Positions 1 through 12,278 of a stretch of 64,000 nucleotides of DNA are shown here, in pieces (positions within the stretch are counted from its first letter, which is position 1; every line of letters starts with the position of its first letter). This DNA is from Cavia porcellus. Its lineage: Eukaryota > Chordata > Mammalia > Rodentia > Caviidae. Location of the stretch: NCBI RefSeq assembly GCF_034190915.1, contig NW_026947543.1, forward strand, positions 1,550,001-1,614,000, given 5' to 3'. A program made the translations under genes and the position numbers. The notes beneath the pieces were generated by a model. The model saw only the letters and a program-made list of their open reading frames with translations. It had not been told where the DNA came from and searched no databases.

Positions 1-208
1 ACCTTTCAAAGAAACAGTAATTCCTATGAAATAGGAGGTAAAATCTTTTGTAAAGAGACATGGATATGACATGCTCAACTTTATGTCACATTTTTTAAAA
101 AGCCAAGGGCATTTGAGAAATCCTTGGCTGCTGAATTGTCCCTTTTTTCAAATTTCTCTTCGGTAAGACACTCCAGTTTCTTCAAACCATGGTACTGTTC
201 CTTCCATG

Positions 209-253
209 TAAAAAACCAAAGCAAAAAACAAAATAAATTAAAACAAAACCCAT
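209..253 (+). repeat. A-rich simple tract in unit 1
   Basis: The tract is made of short A runs separated by single C, G or T bases (aaaaaacc, aaaaaacaaaataaa, aaaacaaaaccc). It is present at the same place in every unit, including the deleted units 5 and 6 (for example 15699-15739). It contains an AATAAA hexamer. It could be the decayed A-tail of an old retroposed sequence, but no element body or target duplication is visible to its left. Confidence 0.6.
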
Positions 254-662
254 CAAATTACATTTGAGAGCACACAATTGCTCAGCAGGCCCACTATTCA
301 AGAAGCTACAGGTACAGAAGCCTCAGCCTTCAGCCCATGGCCTGAAGTTTTGTGTCTATCGTGGCCCCTCAATTCCCTGGCATGTCCACATTAACTCATG
401 AATCTTTACTCATTTCCTCTTCAAATGCACAGGATCCAATATATTTGAACCCTGTTCACCTGGGCTGTAATCATCCAAGGACACACCAGAGGAAACGCAG
501 CCACCCCCTTGCCTGGGGCCTTGGAGCTTATCACAATAGAAATGCAAACCTGAACAAGGGGAGCCAAATCAAAGAGAGGAATATTCCTAAAGTCTGAAAC
601 ACAGAAGCTACCTATAGACCAGTAGTGGGATTTCACAAATTATGTAAGAATCTCTGTGCACA

Positions 663-807
663 TGCTTGGCATGGTCGCTCATGCCTATAATCCCAGCAAT
701 CTGGAGGCTGAGGTGGATGGAACCTTGGGAGTTCCAGTCCATCGTGGGCTATGAATTTATCTCAAGGCCTCTTTCAACAACTACATAAGATGCTGTTTCC
801 AAAAAGA
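663..807 (+). mobile_element. B1-like (7SL-derived) SINE, unit 1
   Basis: The stretch begins tgcttggcatggtcgctca, continues with the 7SL-type segment gcctataatcccagcaa and an aggctgaggtgg block, has a box-B-like gttccagtcc, and ends in a segment resembling the B1 3' end before an A run. The order and the length of about 145 bp match rodent B1 elements, although it is well diverged. It is fixed at the same unit position in all thirteen undeleted units, so it inserted before the array expanded. The 3' edge is uncertain by some 20 bp, and no clean target duplication was found. Confidence 0.72.
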
Positions 808-1356
808 GGACAACAGAAAACTAGACACACTTGGTCTAGGTCCCGGGGTTCACTACATGAGTTGTGGAGTCTAAATATTCCATGCCATGAGAAAATACCT
901 GGGATTTTTAGTGAAAGGGGCATTTGCATCCCTTTTCTAAGGGTTTCCCTTTCACCATGTTACATTTGAATTCTGGGAAAACCTGCTGGTGACAAGCTAT
1001 CTAGCATTATGTTGGTTTAGGTATTGAGCTAGTACCTCATGTTTAGTGTTCAGGGTTATGCTCGAATGGCTGCACACCTCCTTGAAATAGCTATTGCAGA
1101 CAAGTGAACCCCGAGGAAGCTGGATAGTTGAAGCAGGCACTCCAAATATTCATGCACTGCAAGGATTCACTTTCATTTTGGGACTCAACTTCTGGGTGCT
1201 GGCTTTTAGTGCTAACTGATACTACCATGGTGGCAGTAATCCAGCAGAGACTGCATGTATGGTTTGCAAGTTTGCTTCCCAAGCCACCAGAAACTTGGCA
1301 GAACACAAATCATTGTGGCATTTTCTTTCCTCCCCTGAAACATTTGGCTTTCTAAG

Positions 1357-1676
1357 TTTGAAAATTGAATAGACTGGTCTAGTCAGATTTGGACTCCATG
1401 TACCACCAACAGAGCTAAAAACAGAGCCAATTACTTCCCTCCACTTGTCAAAATATGTCCAATTTGCTTGGTCACCACAACTTCAAAAAATTCTGAGGCA
1501 ACTTAGAGAGGTGAATCAAATACTGCCTGATTGGAATGGCTGTGGTTGTATGAGGTGGAAAACTGCAGAGTTGGGCTGAAACTGTTCACAGAAATCCACA
1601 GGCTTGTGGTTGCCAGGCAACCACACTGGGCTGAGATTGGCTGAACATCACTGTGAGCTGGATTTTAGGCTCTAGG
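1357..1676 (+). repeat. Internal tandem module copy A, unit 1
   Basis: The first of two adjacent, diverged copies of a 320-bp module. Both begin tttgaaaatt and end ggctctagg. Shared internal landmarks are acttccctccactt, caaaatatgtc, the box tgattggaatggctgtgg, the palindrome GTGGTTGCCAGGCAACCAC (1606-1624 here) and an inverted CCAAT box (ATTGG at 1636-1640). The A copy reads gctgagattggctgaacatc where B reads gctgtgattggctgagcacc. The pair is present in every undeleted unit, so the doubling is older than the array spread. Confidence 0.9.
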
Positions 1677-2092
1677 TTTGAAAATTTAAAAGACTGGGGT
1701 AGTCAAGTTTGGAACACATCGACCACAGACAGACCAAAAGGTCTTTCAATTACTTCCCTCCACTTCTCAAAATATGTCAAATTTTCTTGCTCACTACAAC
1801 TGTAAAAAAAATCCTGAGGCAACATAGAGAGGCTAATCAAATACTGCATGATTGGAATGGCTGTGGTTGTAGGAGGTGGAAAGCTGCAGAGTTGGGCTGA
1901 AACAGTTCACAGAAAGCCACAAGCTTGTGGTTGCCAGGCAACCACACTGGGCTGTGATTGGCTGAGCACCATTGTGAGCTGGACTTTAGGCTCTAGGATA
2001 CAAGTGTGCAGTAGGAGACCTGAGTCACAATGCTGGGCGTTGCCATGGAGACCTCGGTGGCACAGAGGACCTTGTTGGGCAAGATTTAAATA
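1606..2092 (+). promoter_or_regulatory. RFX/NF-Y/AP-1/TATA-like motif cluster, unit 1
   Basis: In order: palindrome GTTGCCAGGCAAC (within 1606-1624), inverted CCAAT (1636-1640), the palindrome again (1927-1945), inverted CCAAT (1957-1961), AP-1 consensus TGAGTCA (2021-2027), X-box-like GTTGCCATGGAGAC (2039-2052) and TTTAAATA (2085-2092). RFX proteins bind GTTGCC/GGCAAC half sites and NF-Y binds CCAAT. An RFX site followed closely by an inverted CCAAT box is the known X-Y arrangement of MHC class II promoters. That this cluster drives a rightward transcript is inference; no transcript evidence is available from sequence alone. Confidence 0.5.
1677..1997 (+). repeat. Internal tandem module copy B, unit 1
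   Basis: The second copy of the 320-bp module, directly abutting copy A. It carries the same 19-bp palindrome at 1927-1945 and an inverted CCAAT box at 1957-1961. It is followed at once by the AP-1, X-box and TATA-like motifs. The two copies differ by many substitutions and small indels within one unit, far more than the same copy differs between neighbouring units. That shows homogenisation works at the level of the whole 3.87-kb unit. Confidence 0.9.
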
Positions 2093-4534
2093 GGATGAAT
2101 ATTCTTGGCCTGGTATGCCACAGGATTCTCACTGAAGGCTTCACTGCTCAGAATTTGGGGATGGAAGTGCTTGCCAATCCACACATGGATGTACTTTCAA
2201 TGGGATATGAAATATGCCAGGGCCTGGCAGATGTTCTCTGACATGTCCTATCCTTGAGCATATGCTTTTCCCTTGTCATGTCTGTCATTTGGCTGAGTCC
2301 TGTTCCCTAAGCTATTCAGTCAAGACTTGCTGGAATCATTCACCTGCAGTATAAGAGCTTTCTGTGAAATTTCTCAGCAGAAATCCTCTGCAAGCACAGA
2401 GCTTTGGATATGAGAGACAGTGGAGGAAGTTGAATTTCAAGGGCAGATATTTGAAAACAATGAAGAAAGCCCCAAATAAGATCTTTACATGTTTCCCAGA
2501 TGAATATGTTTGGAAATACGGGGGAAGATGGAGATCAAGACTGAGAAGAGTGCACACCCATTTCAAGGTACAAAAACCAGGGAAAAACATGGGAAAGCAA
2601 GAGAGCTGGTTAATTTGATGTAAAAATCTTTGATGATGAAAGGAAAATTATATTCTCATGGTGATTTCATCAGGCTGTAGCAGTGAAGTTCTCATGTTGG
2701 TTGTCCTATGTGTGGCCTTCTGCATTGGGCAGTGGATGCAGGACAGGAGATCTTCAAATAAATCTGGTGGAACACAAAATAGTGAAAAAAATATCAAGCT
2801 AAATCCTGTGTATTCCTTCCCTTTGAGAACATATATGGATAATGTCCCGAGTTTCAAAAGAGAAAATGTCTATTGGGTCATGGTTTCACTAATGAAATGG
2901 TCACTTCACATAACATTTTGAATTTTGCCCTCACAGTTGCTCATGTACCGGGCCTGAGTAAAGCAGAATGCAGAGTAAGCCTCATCAATAGTTGTGCATT
3001 CCATAAGTGGTTTTAAAACCAGTGAAACCCTTTGGACCTAGTGTTTGTATTTAATTGGTTGATTGGTTTTTCAAATTGTTTGTTTTACTATTTTTAACTT
3101 TGGGAGTCAGGGAAGCCCTCACTCATAGTGATTTAGACCTCTCCAAAAGCTCTGAAGTTATTCATGTAACAACTATTACATATTATAAGTTTCTCCTATT
3201 AAAACTTGAAAGGCTAACAGACTCTGCTACTTTTCATCTAAATTCAGTGTTGCGCTAAATTCAGTGTTGGACTTTTTTTACAAGTCCTTTGAAATGTGTC
3301 CTGCTCTAGTCACTGGTCGTGCTGGAATGTACTTTCTTGTGAAGACAGGATTTGAGCAAATTGACACAAGTACAGTTTGCCACTACTCTGGACACCTGGT
3401 TACATATCGAGTTGCCTAAATGGTGTGTGTTTTACTTTGATCTCTGCTCACACTTTGCTCATCCAGTTAGAACCACAGGGCTCCAGGCCATAGCGTTCTA
3501 GGCCTAAACAAGAAAATTTCCATTCCGATTTGGGAGTTCATTCGTCTCTCATAATTACTTTTTCCACAAATGTGTGCTTCAGGAGAGGCCCGGTCTAAAT
3601 GTGGAGAGGCCCATTTTCCTTCTCTCACTTTCAGACTTTCTAAGATTTTCAGTTACTAGAGGTTTTCCCAGATTTGCCATTGTCAAGGGACAGTGCACTT
3701 CACTTGAAGTTGTGCAGTATTACTTCATGTGTGTCCGTGGAAATTCCACCAATGGGAAACTCTTGCTGTAGTCATCTCCAAGTGTTTCTGCCTAAGAAAA
3801 TATAACTAACAAAGGATGTGGTTTCAAGCAGAATGAGGAATGGAGGGATAATCTTTATTTCAGTGCAGGTTGACCTTTCAAAGTAACAGTAATTCCTATG
3901 AAATAGGAGGTAAAATCTTTTGTAAAGAGACATGGATATGACATGCTCAACTTTATGTGACATTTTTTAAAAAGCCAAGGGCATTTGAGAAATCCTTGGC
4001 TGCTGAATTGTGCCTTTTTTCAAATTTCTCTTAGGTAAGACACTCCAGTTTCTTCAAACCATGGTACTGTTCCTTCCATGTAAAAAACCAAAGCAAAAAA
4101 CAAAATAAATTAAAACAAAACCCATCAAATTACATTTGAGAGCACACAATTGCTCAGCAGGCCCACTATTCAAGAAGCTAGAGGTACAGAAGCCTCAGCC
4201 TTCAGCCCATGGCCTGAAGTTTTGTGTCTATCGTGGCCCCTCAATTCCCTGGCATGTCCATATTAACTCATGAATCTTTACTCATTTCCTCTTCAAATGC
4301 ACAGGATCCAATATATTTGAACCCTGTTCACCTGGGCTGTAATCATCCAAGGACACACCAGAGGAAACGCAGCCACCCCCTTGCCTGGGGCCTTGGAGCT
4401 TATCACAATAGAAATGCAAACCTGAACAAGGGGAGCCAAAACAAAGAGAGGAATATTCCTAAAGTCTGAAACACAGAAGCTACCTATAGACCAGTAGTGG
4501 GATTTCACAAATTATGTAAGAATCTCTGTGCACA

Positions 4535-4679
4535 TGCTTGGCATGGTCGCTCATGCCTATAATCCCAGCAATCTGGGGGCTGAGGTGGATGGATCCTTGG
4601 GAGATCCAGTCCATCGTGGGCTACGAATTTATCTCAAGGCCTCTTTCAACAACTACATAAGATGCTGTTTCCAAAAAGA
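4535..4679 (+). mobile_element. B1-like SINE, unit 2
   Basis: Orthologous position to the unit-1 copy (offset 3,872). It reads gggggctgaggtggatggat and gggagatccagtcc, so the box-B-like block differs by one base from unit 1. Confidence 0.7.
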
Positions 4680-5477
4680 GGACAACAGAAAACTAGACAC
4701 ACTTGGTCTAGGTCCCGGGGTTCACTACATGAGTTGTGGAGTCTAAATATTCCATGCCATGAGAAAATACCTGGGATTTTTAGTGAAAGGGGCATTTGCA
4801 TCCCTTTTCTAAGGGTTTCCCTTTCACCATGTTACATTTGAATTCTGGGAAAACCTGCTGGTGACAAGCTATCTAGCATTATGTTGGTTTAGGTATTGAG
4901 CTAGTACCTCATGTTTAGTGTTCAGGGTTATGCTGGAATGGCTGCAGACCTCCTTGAAATAGCTATTGCAGACAAGTGAACCCCGAGGAAGCTGGATAGT
5001 TGAAGCAGGCACTCCAAATATTCATGCACTGCAAGGATTCACTTTCATTTTGGGACTCAACTTCTGGGTGCTGGCTTTTAGTGCTAACTGATACTACCAT
5101 GGTGGCAGTAATCCAGCAGAGACTGCATGTATGGTTTGCAAGTTTGCTTCCCAAGCCACCAGAAACTTGGCAGAACACAAATCATTGTGGCATTTTCTTT
5201 CCTCCCCTGAAACATTTGGCTTTCTAAGTTTGAAAATTGAATAGACTGGGCTAGTCAGATTTGGACTCCATGTACCACCAACAGAGCTAAAAACAGAGCC
5301 AATTACTTCCCTCCACTTGTCAAAATATGTCAAATTTGCTTGGTCACCACAACTTCAAAAAATTCTGAGGCAACTTAGAGAGGTGAATCAAATACTGCCT
5401 GATTGGAATGGCTGTGGTTGTATGAGGTGGAAAGCTGCAGAGTTGGGCTGAAACTGTTCACAGAAATCCACAGGCTT

Positions 5478-5964
5478 GTGGTTGCCAGGCAACCGCACTG
5501 GGCTGAGATTGGCTGAACATCACTGTGAGCTGGATTTTAGGCTCTAGGTTTGAAAATTTAAAAGACTGGGGTAGTCAAGTTTGGAACACATCGACCACAG
5601 ACAGACCAAAAGGTCTTTCAATTACTTCCCTCCACTTCTCAAAATATGTCAAATTTTCTTGCTCACTACAACTGTAAAAAAAATCCTGAGGCAACATAGA
5701 GAGGCTAATCAAATACTGCATGATTGGAATGGCTGTGGTTGTAGGAGGTGGAAAGCTGCAGAGTTGGGCTGAAACAGTTCACAGAAAGCCACAAGCTTGT
5801 GGTTGCCAGGCAACCACACTGGGCTGTGATTGGCTGAGCACCATTGTGAGCTGGACTTTAGGCTCTAGGATACAAGTGTGCAGTAGGAGACATGAGTCAC
5901 AATGCTGGGCGTTGCCATGGAGACCTCGGTGGCACAGAGGACCTTGTAGGGCAAGATTTAAATA
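5478..5964 (+). promoter_or_regulatory. RFX/NF-Y/AP-1/TATA-like cluster, unit 2
   Basis: All seven motifs are retained. In the first module copy the base after the palindrome core is changed (aaccgcac instead of aaccacac). TTTAAATA lies at 5957-5964. Function is inferred from motifs only. Confidence 0.45.
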
Positions 5965-8406
5965 GGATGAATATTCTTGGCCTGGTATGCCACAGGATTC
6001 TCACTGAAGGCTTCACTGCTCAGAATTTGGGGATGGAAGTGCTTGCCAATCTACACATGGATGAACTTTCAATGGGATATGAAATATGCCAGGGCCTGGC
6101 AGATGTTCTCTGACATGTCCTATCCTTGAGCATATGCTTTTCCCTTGTCATGTCTGTCATTTGGCTGAGTCCTGTTCCCTAAGCTATTCAGTCAAGACTT
6201 GCTGGAATCATTCACCTGCAGTATAAGAGCTTTCTGTGAAATTTCTCAGCAGAAATCCTCTGCAAGCACAGAGCTTTGGATATGAGAGACAGTGGAGGAA
6301 GTTGAATTTCAAGGGCAGATATTTGAAAACAATGAAACAAGCCCCAAATAAGATCTTTACATGTTTCCCAGATGAATATGTTTGGAAATACGGGGGAAGA
6401 TGGAGATCAAGACTGAGAAGAGTGCACACCCATTTCAAGGTACAAAAACCAGGGAAAAACATGGGAAAGCAAGAGAGCTGGTTAATTTGATGTAAAAATC
6501 TTTGATGATGAAAGGAAAATTATATTCTCATGGTGATTTAATCAGGCTGTAGCAGTGAAGTTCTCATGTTGGTTGTTCTATGTGTGGCCTTCTGCATTGG
6601 GCAGTGGATGCAGGACAGGAGATCTTCAAATAAATCTGGTGGAACACAAAATAGTGAAAAAAATATCAAGCTAAATCCTGTGTATTCCTTCCCTTTGAGA
6701 ACATATATGGATAATGTCCGGAGTTTCAAAAGAGAAAATGTCTATTGGGTCATGATTTCACTAATGAAATGGTCACTTCACATAACATTTTGACTTTTGC
6801 TTTCACAGTTGCTCATGTACCGGGCCTGAGTAAAGCAGAATGCAGAGTAAGCCTCATCAATAGTTGTGCATTCCATAAGTGGTTTTAAAACCAGTGAAAC
6901 CCTTTGGACCTAGTGTTTGTATTTAATTGGTTGATTGGTTTTTCAAATTGTTTGTTTTACTATTTTTAACTTTGGGAGTCAGGGAAGCCCCCACTCATAG
7001 TGATTTAGACCTCTCCAAAAGCTCTGAAGTTATTCATGTAACAGCTATTACATGTTATAAGTTTCTCCTATTAAAACTTGAAAGGCTAACAGACTCTGCT
7101 ACTTTTCATCTAAATTCATTGTTGTGCTAAATTCAGTGTTGGACTTTTTTTACAAGTCCTTTGAAATGTGTCCTCCTCTAGTCACTGGTCGTGCTGGAAT
7201 GTATTTTCTTGTGAAGACAGGATTTGAGCAAATTGACACAAGTACAGTTTGCCACTACTCTGGACACCTGGTTAAATATCGAGTTGCCTAAATGGTGTGT
7301 GTTTTACTTTGATCTCTGCTCACACTTTGCTCATCCAGTTAGAACCACAGGGCTCCAGGCCATAGCGTTCTAGGCCTAAACAAGAAAATTTCCATTCCGA
7401 TTTGGGAGTTCATTCGTCTCTCATAATTACTTTTTCCACAAATGTGTGCTTCAGGAGAGGCCCGGTCTAAATGTGGAGAGGCCCATTTTCCTTCTCTCAC
7501 TTTCAGACTTTCTAAGATTTTCAGTTACTAGAGGTTTGCCCAGACTTGCCATTGTCAAGGGACAGTGCACTTCACTTGAAGTTGTGCAGTATTACTTCAT
7601 GTGTGTCCGTGGAAATTCCACCAATGGGAAACTCTTGCTGTAGTCATCTCCAAGTGTTTCTGCGTAAGAAAATATAACTAACAAAGGATGTGGTTTCAAG
7701 CAGAATGAGGAATGGAGGGATAATCTTTATTTCAGTGCAGGTTGACCTTTCAAAGAAACAGTAATTCCTATGAAATGGGAGGTAAAATCTTTTGTAAAGA
7801 GACATGGATATGACATGCTCAACTTTATGTCACATTTTTTAAAAAGCCAAGGGCATTTGAGAAATCCTTGGCTGCTGAATTGTCCCTTTTTTCAAATTTC
7901 TCTTAGGTAAGACACTACAGTTTCTTCAAACCATGGTACTGTTCCTTCCATGTAAAAAACCAAAGCAAAAAACAAAATAAATTAAAACAAAACCCATCAA
8001 ATTACATTTGAGAGCACACAATTGCTCAGCAGGCCCACTATTCAAGAAGCTAGAGGTACAGAAGCCTCAGCCTTCAGCCCATGGCCTGAAGTTTTGTGTC
8101 TATCGTGGCCCCTCAATTCCCTGGCATGTCCACATTAACTCATGAATCTTTACTCATTTCCTCTTCAAATGCACAGGATCCAATATATTTGAACCCTGTT
8201 CACCTGGGCTGTAATCATCCAAGGACACACCAGAGGAAACGCAGCCACCCCCTTGCCTGGGGCCTTGGAGCTTATCACAATAGAAATGGAAACCTGAACA
8301 AGGGGAGCCAAAACAAAGAGAGGAATATTCCTAAAGTCTGAAACACAGAAGCTACCTATAGACCAGTAGTGGGATTTCACAAATTATGTAAGAATCTCTG
8401 TGCACA

Positions 8407-8551
8407 TGCTTGGCATGGTCGCTCATGCCTATAATCCCAGCAATCTGGGGGCTGAGGTGGATGGATCCTTGGGAGATCCAGTCCATCGTGGGCTACGAAT
8501 TTATCTCAAGGCCTCTTTCAACAACTACATAAGATGCTGTTTCCAAAAAGA
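8407..8551 (+). mobile_element. B1-like SINE, unit 3
   Basis: Same position and sequence type as in unit 2; fixed with the unit rather than independently inserted. Confidence 0.7.
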
Positions 8552-9349
8552 GGACAACAGAAAACCAGACACACTTGGTCTAGGTCCCGGGGTTCACTAC
8601 ATGAGTTGTGGAGTCTCAATATTCCATGCCATGAGAAAATACCTGGGATTTTTAGTGAAAGGGGCATTTGCATCCCTTTTCTAAGGGTTTCCCTTTCACC
8701 ATGTTACATTTGAATTCTGGGAAAACCTGCTGGTGACAAGCTATCTAGCATTATGTTGGTTTAGGTATTGAGCTAGTACCTCATGTTTAGTGTTCAGGGT
8801 TATGCTGGAATGGCTGCAGACCTCCTTGAAATAGCTATTGCAGACAAGTGAACCCCGAGGAAGCTGGATAGTTGAAGCAGGCACTCCAAATATTCATGCA
8901 CTGCAAGGATTCACTTTCATTTTGGGACTCAACTTCTGGGTGCTGGTTTTTAGTGCTAACTGATACTACCATGGTGGCAGTAATCCAGCAGAGACTGCAT
9001 GTATGGTTTGCAAGTTTGCTTCCAAAGCCACCAGAAACTTGGCAGAACACAAATCATTGTGGCATTTTCTTTCCTCCCCTGAAACATTTGGCTTTCTAAG
9101 TTTGAAAATTGAATAGACTGGGCTAGTCAGGTTTGGACCCCATGTACCACCAACAGAATTCAAGACAGAGCCAATTACTTCGCTCCACTTGTCAAAATAT
9201 GTCAAATTTGCTTGGTCACCACAACTTCAAAAAATTCTGAGGCAACTTAGAGAGGTGAATCAAATACTGCCTGATTGAAATGGCTGTGGTTGTATGAGGT
9301 GGAAAGCTGCAGAGTTGGGCTGAAACTGTTCACAGAAATCCACAGGCTT

Positions 9350-9837
9350 GGGGTTGCCAGGCAACCACACTGGGCTGAGATTGGCTGAACATCACTGTGA
9401 GCTGGATTTTAGGCTCTAGGTTTGGAAATTTAAAAGACTGGAGTAGTCAAGTTTGGAACACATCGACCACAGACAGACTAAAAGGTCTTTCAATTAATTC
9501 CCTCCACTTCTCAAAATATGTCAAATTTTCTTGCTCACTACAACTGTAAAAAAAAATCCTGAGGCAACATATTGAGGCTAATCAAATACTGCATGATTGG
9601 AATGGCTGTGGTTGTAGGAGGTGGAAAGCTGCAGAGTTGGGCTGAAACAGTTCACAGAAAGCCACAAGCTTGTGGTTGCCAGGCAACCACACTGGGCTGT
9701 GATTGGCTGAGCACCATTGTGAGCTGGACTTTAGGCTCTAGGATACATGTGTGCAGTAGGAGACCTGAGTCACAATGCTGGGCGTTGCCATGGAGACCTC
9801 AGTGGCACAGAGGACATTGTAGGGCAAGATTTAAAGA
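9350..9837 (+). promoter_or_regulatory. Motif cluster with degraded palindrome and TATA, unit 3
   Basis: The first palindrome has a changed outer arm (gggg for gtgg, 9350-9353), though the RFX-like core GTTGCCAGGCAAC is kept. The TATA-like element reads TTTAAAGA. AP-1 and X-box motifs remain. This is probably the weakest of the undeleted copies as a promoter. Confidence 0.4.
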
Positions 9838-12278
9838 GGATGAATATTCTTGGCCTGGTATGCCACAGGATTCTCACTGAAGGCTTCACTGCTCAAAATT
9901 TGGGGATGGAAGTGCTTGCCAATCTACACATGGATGTACTTTCAATGGGATATGAAATATGCCAGGGCCTGGCAGATGTTCTCTGACATGTCCTATCCTT
10001 GAGCATATGCTTTTCCCTTGTCATGTCTGTCATTTGGCTGAGTCCTGTTCCCTAAGCTATTCAGTCAAGACTTGCTGGAATCATTCACCTGCAGTATAAG
10101 AGCTTTCTGTGAAATTTCTCAGCAGAAATCCTCTGCAAGCACATAGCTTTGGATATGAGAGACAGTGGAGGAAGTTGAATTTCAAGGGCAGATATTTGAA
10201 AACAATGAAACAAGCCCCAAATAAGATCTTTACATGTTTCCCAGATGAATATGTTTGGAAATACGGGTGAAGATGGAGATCAAGACTGAGAAGAGTGCAC
10301 ACGCATTTCAAGGTACAAAAACCAGGGAAAAACATGGGAAAGCAAGAGAGCTGGTTAATTTGATGTAAAAATCTTTGATGATGAAAGGAAAATTATATTC
10401 TCATGGTGCTTTCATCAGGCTGTAGCAGTGAAGTTCTCATGTTGGTTGTCCTATGTTTGGCCTTCTGCATGGGCAGTGGATGCAGGACAGGAGATCTTCA
10501 AATAAATCTGGTGGAACACAAAATAGTGAAAAAAATATCAACCTAAATCCTGTGTATTCCTTCCCTTTGAGAACATATATGGATAATGTCCGGAGTTTCA
10601 AAAGAGAAAATGTCTATTGGGTCATGGTTTCACTAATGAAATGGTCACTTCACATAACATTTTGAATTTTGCTTTCACAGTTGCTCATGTACCGGGCCTG
10701 AGTAAAGCAGAATGCAGAGTAAGCCTCATCAATAGTTGTGCATTCCATAAGTGGTTTTAAAACCAGTGAAACCCTTTGGACCTAGTGTTTGTATTTAATT
10801 GGTTGATTGGTTTTTCAAATTGTTTGTTTTACTATTTTTAACTTTGGGAGTCAGGGAAGCCCTCACTCATAGTGATTTAGACCTCTCCAAAAGCTCTGAA
10901 GTTATTCATGTAACAGCTATTACATGTTATAAGTTTCTCCTATTAAAACTTGAAAGGCTAACAGACTCTGCTACTTTTCATCTAAATTCAGTGTTGCGAT
11001 AAATTCAGTGTTGGACTTTTTTTACAAGTCCTTTGAAATGTGTCCTCCTCTAGTCACTGGTCGTGCTGGAATGTACTTTCTTGTGAAGACAGGATTTGAG
11101 CAAATTGACACAAGTACAGTTTGCCACTACTCTGGACACCTGGTTAAATATCGAGTTGCCTAAAAGGTGTGTGTTTTACTTTGATCTCTGCTCACACTTT
11201 GCTCATCCAGTTAGAACCACAGGGCTCCAGGCCATAGCGTTCTAGGCCTAAACAAGAAAATTTCCATTCCGATTTGGGAGTTCATTCGTCTCTCATAATT
11301 ACTTTTTCCACAAATGTGTGCTTCAGGAGAGGCCCGGTCTAAATGTGGAGAGGCCCATTTTCCTTCTCTCACTTTCAGACTTTCTAAGATTTTCAGTTAC
11401 TAGAGGTTTGCCCAGACTTGCCATTGTCAAGGGACAGTGCACTTCACTTGAAGTTGTGCAGTATTACTTCATGTGTGTCCGTGGAAATTCCACCAATGGG
11501 AAACTCTTGCTGTAGCCATCTCCAAGTGTTTCTGCATAAGAAAACATAACTAACAAAGGATGTGGTTTCAAGCAGAATGAGGAATGGAGGGATAATCTTT
11601 ATTTCAGTGCAGGTTGACCTTTCAAAGAATCAGTAATTCCTATTAAATAGGAGGTAAAATCTTTTGTAAAGAGACATGGATATGACATGCTCAACTTTAT
11701 GTCACATTTTTTAAAAAGCCAAGGGCATTTGAGAAATTCTTGGCTGCTGAATTGTCCCTTTTTTCAAATTTCTCTTAGGTAAGACACTCCAATTTCTTCA
11801 AACCATGGTACTATTCCTTCCATGTAAAATACCAAAGCAAAAAACAAAATAAATTAAAACAAAACCCATCAAATTACATTTGAGAGCACACAATTGCTCA
11901 GCAGGCCCACTATTCAAGCAGCTAGAGGTACAGAAGCCTCAGCCTTCAGCTCATGGCCTGAAGTTTTGTCTCTATCATGGCCCCTCAATTCCCTGGCATG
12001 TCCACATTAACTCATGAATCTTTACTCATTTCCTCTTCAAATGCACAGGATCCAATATATTTGAACCCTGTTCACCTGGGCTGTAATCATCCAAGGACAC
12101 ACCAGAGGAAAGGCAGCCACCCCCTTGCCTGGGGCCTTGGAGCTTATCACAATAGAAATGGAAACCTGAACAAGGGGAGCCAAAACAAAGAGAGGAATAT
12201 TCCTAAAGTCTGAAACACAGAAGCTACCTGTAGACAAGTAGTGGGATTTCACAAATTATGTAAGAATCTCTGTGCAAA

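Larger units (their letters stand above)
1..3872 (+). repeat. Array unit 1 (3,872 bp), used as reference map
   Basis: Reference unit. From left to right it holds an A-rich tract near 209-253, a B1-like SINE at 663-807, a tandemly doubled 320-bp module at 1357-1997, a promoter-like motif group ending in TTTAAATA at 2085-2092, and AT-rich sequence to the end. The last part includes an AATAAA at 2757-2762 and a direct repeat of ctaaattcagtgttg around 3238-3268. I see no convincing coding exon. Position 1061 (ctcgaatgg) and the SINE variant ggatggaacc (716-725) are shared with the distant unit 12 rather than with neighbouring unit 2, which suggests sequence exchange within the array. Confidence 0.95.
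3873..7744 (+). repeat. Array unit 2 (3,872 bp)
   Basis: Same length and layout as unit 1 with scattered substitutions. The SINE carries the ggatggatcc variant seen in most other units. All motif groups described for unit 1 are present. No gene is recognised. Confidence 0.95.
7745..11616 (+). repeat. Array unit 3 (3,872 bp)
   Basis: Same layout as unit 1. The unit has a one-base loss near 10470 (ctgcatgggcag) and a G-to-T change at 10267 (acgggtgaag). Both break short open frames that are intact in unit 2, which argues against those frames being under selection. The TATA-like motif is altered to TTTAAAGA (9830-9837). Confidence 0.95.

Noticed and set aside
2364..2618. 84-codon plus-strand frame (MKFLSRNP...) and an overlapping 84-codon minus-strand frame repeated in most units
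   Set aside because: The plus frame begins with GTG, has a stop in unit 3 (10267) and a changed start in units 11-14. Both strands stay open together, which reflects copy similarity. No known domain.
2085..2762. Short transcript from TTTAAATA (2085) to AATAAA (2757)
   Set aside because: The spacing is possible, but there is no clear downstream GT-rich element, no coding frame and no conserved splice pair. Kept only as a motif note.
2694..2921. 75-codon frame with a hydrophobic start (MLVVLCVAFCIG...)
   Set aside because: It has an ATG, but is frameshifted in units 3 and 4 and stopped in units 10 and 15. There is no family match and no sign of constraint.
11977..12213. 78-codon frame MAPQFPGMSTL... 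with a fair start context from unit 4 on
   Set aside because: In units 1-3 the start reads GTG because of a single CG/CA difference. The product is low in recognisable features and has no homology I know. Treated as chance.
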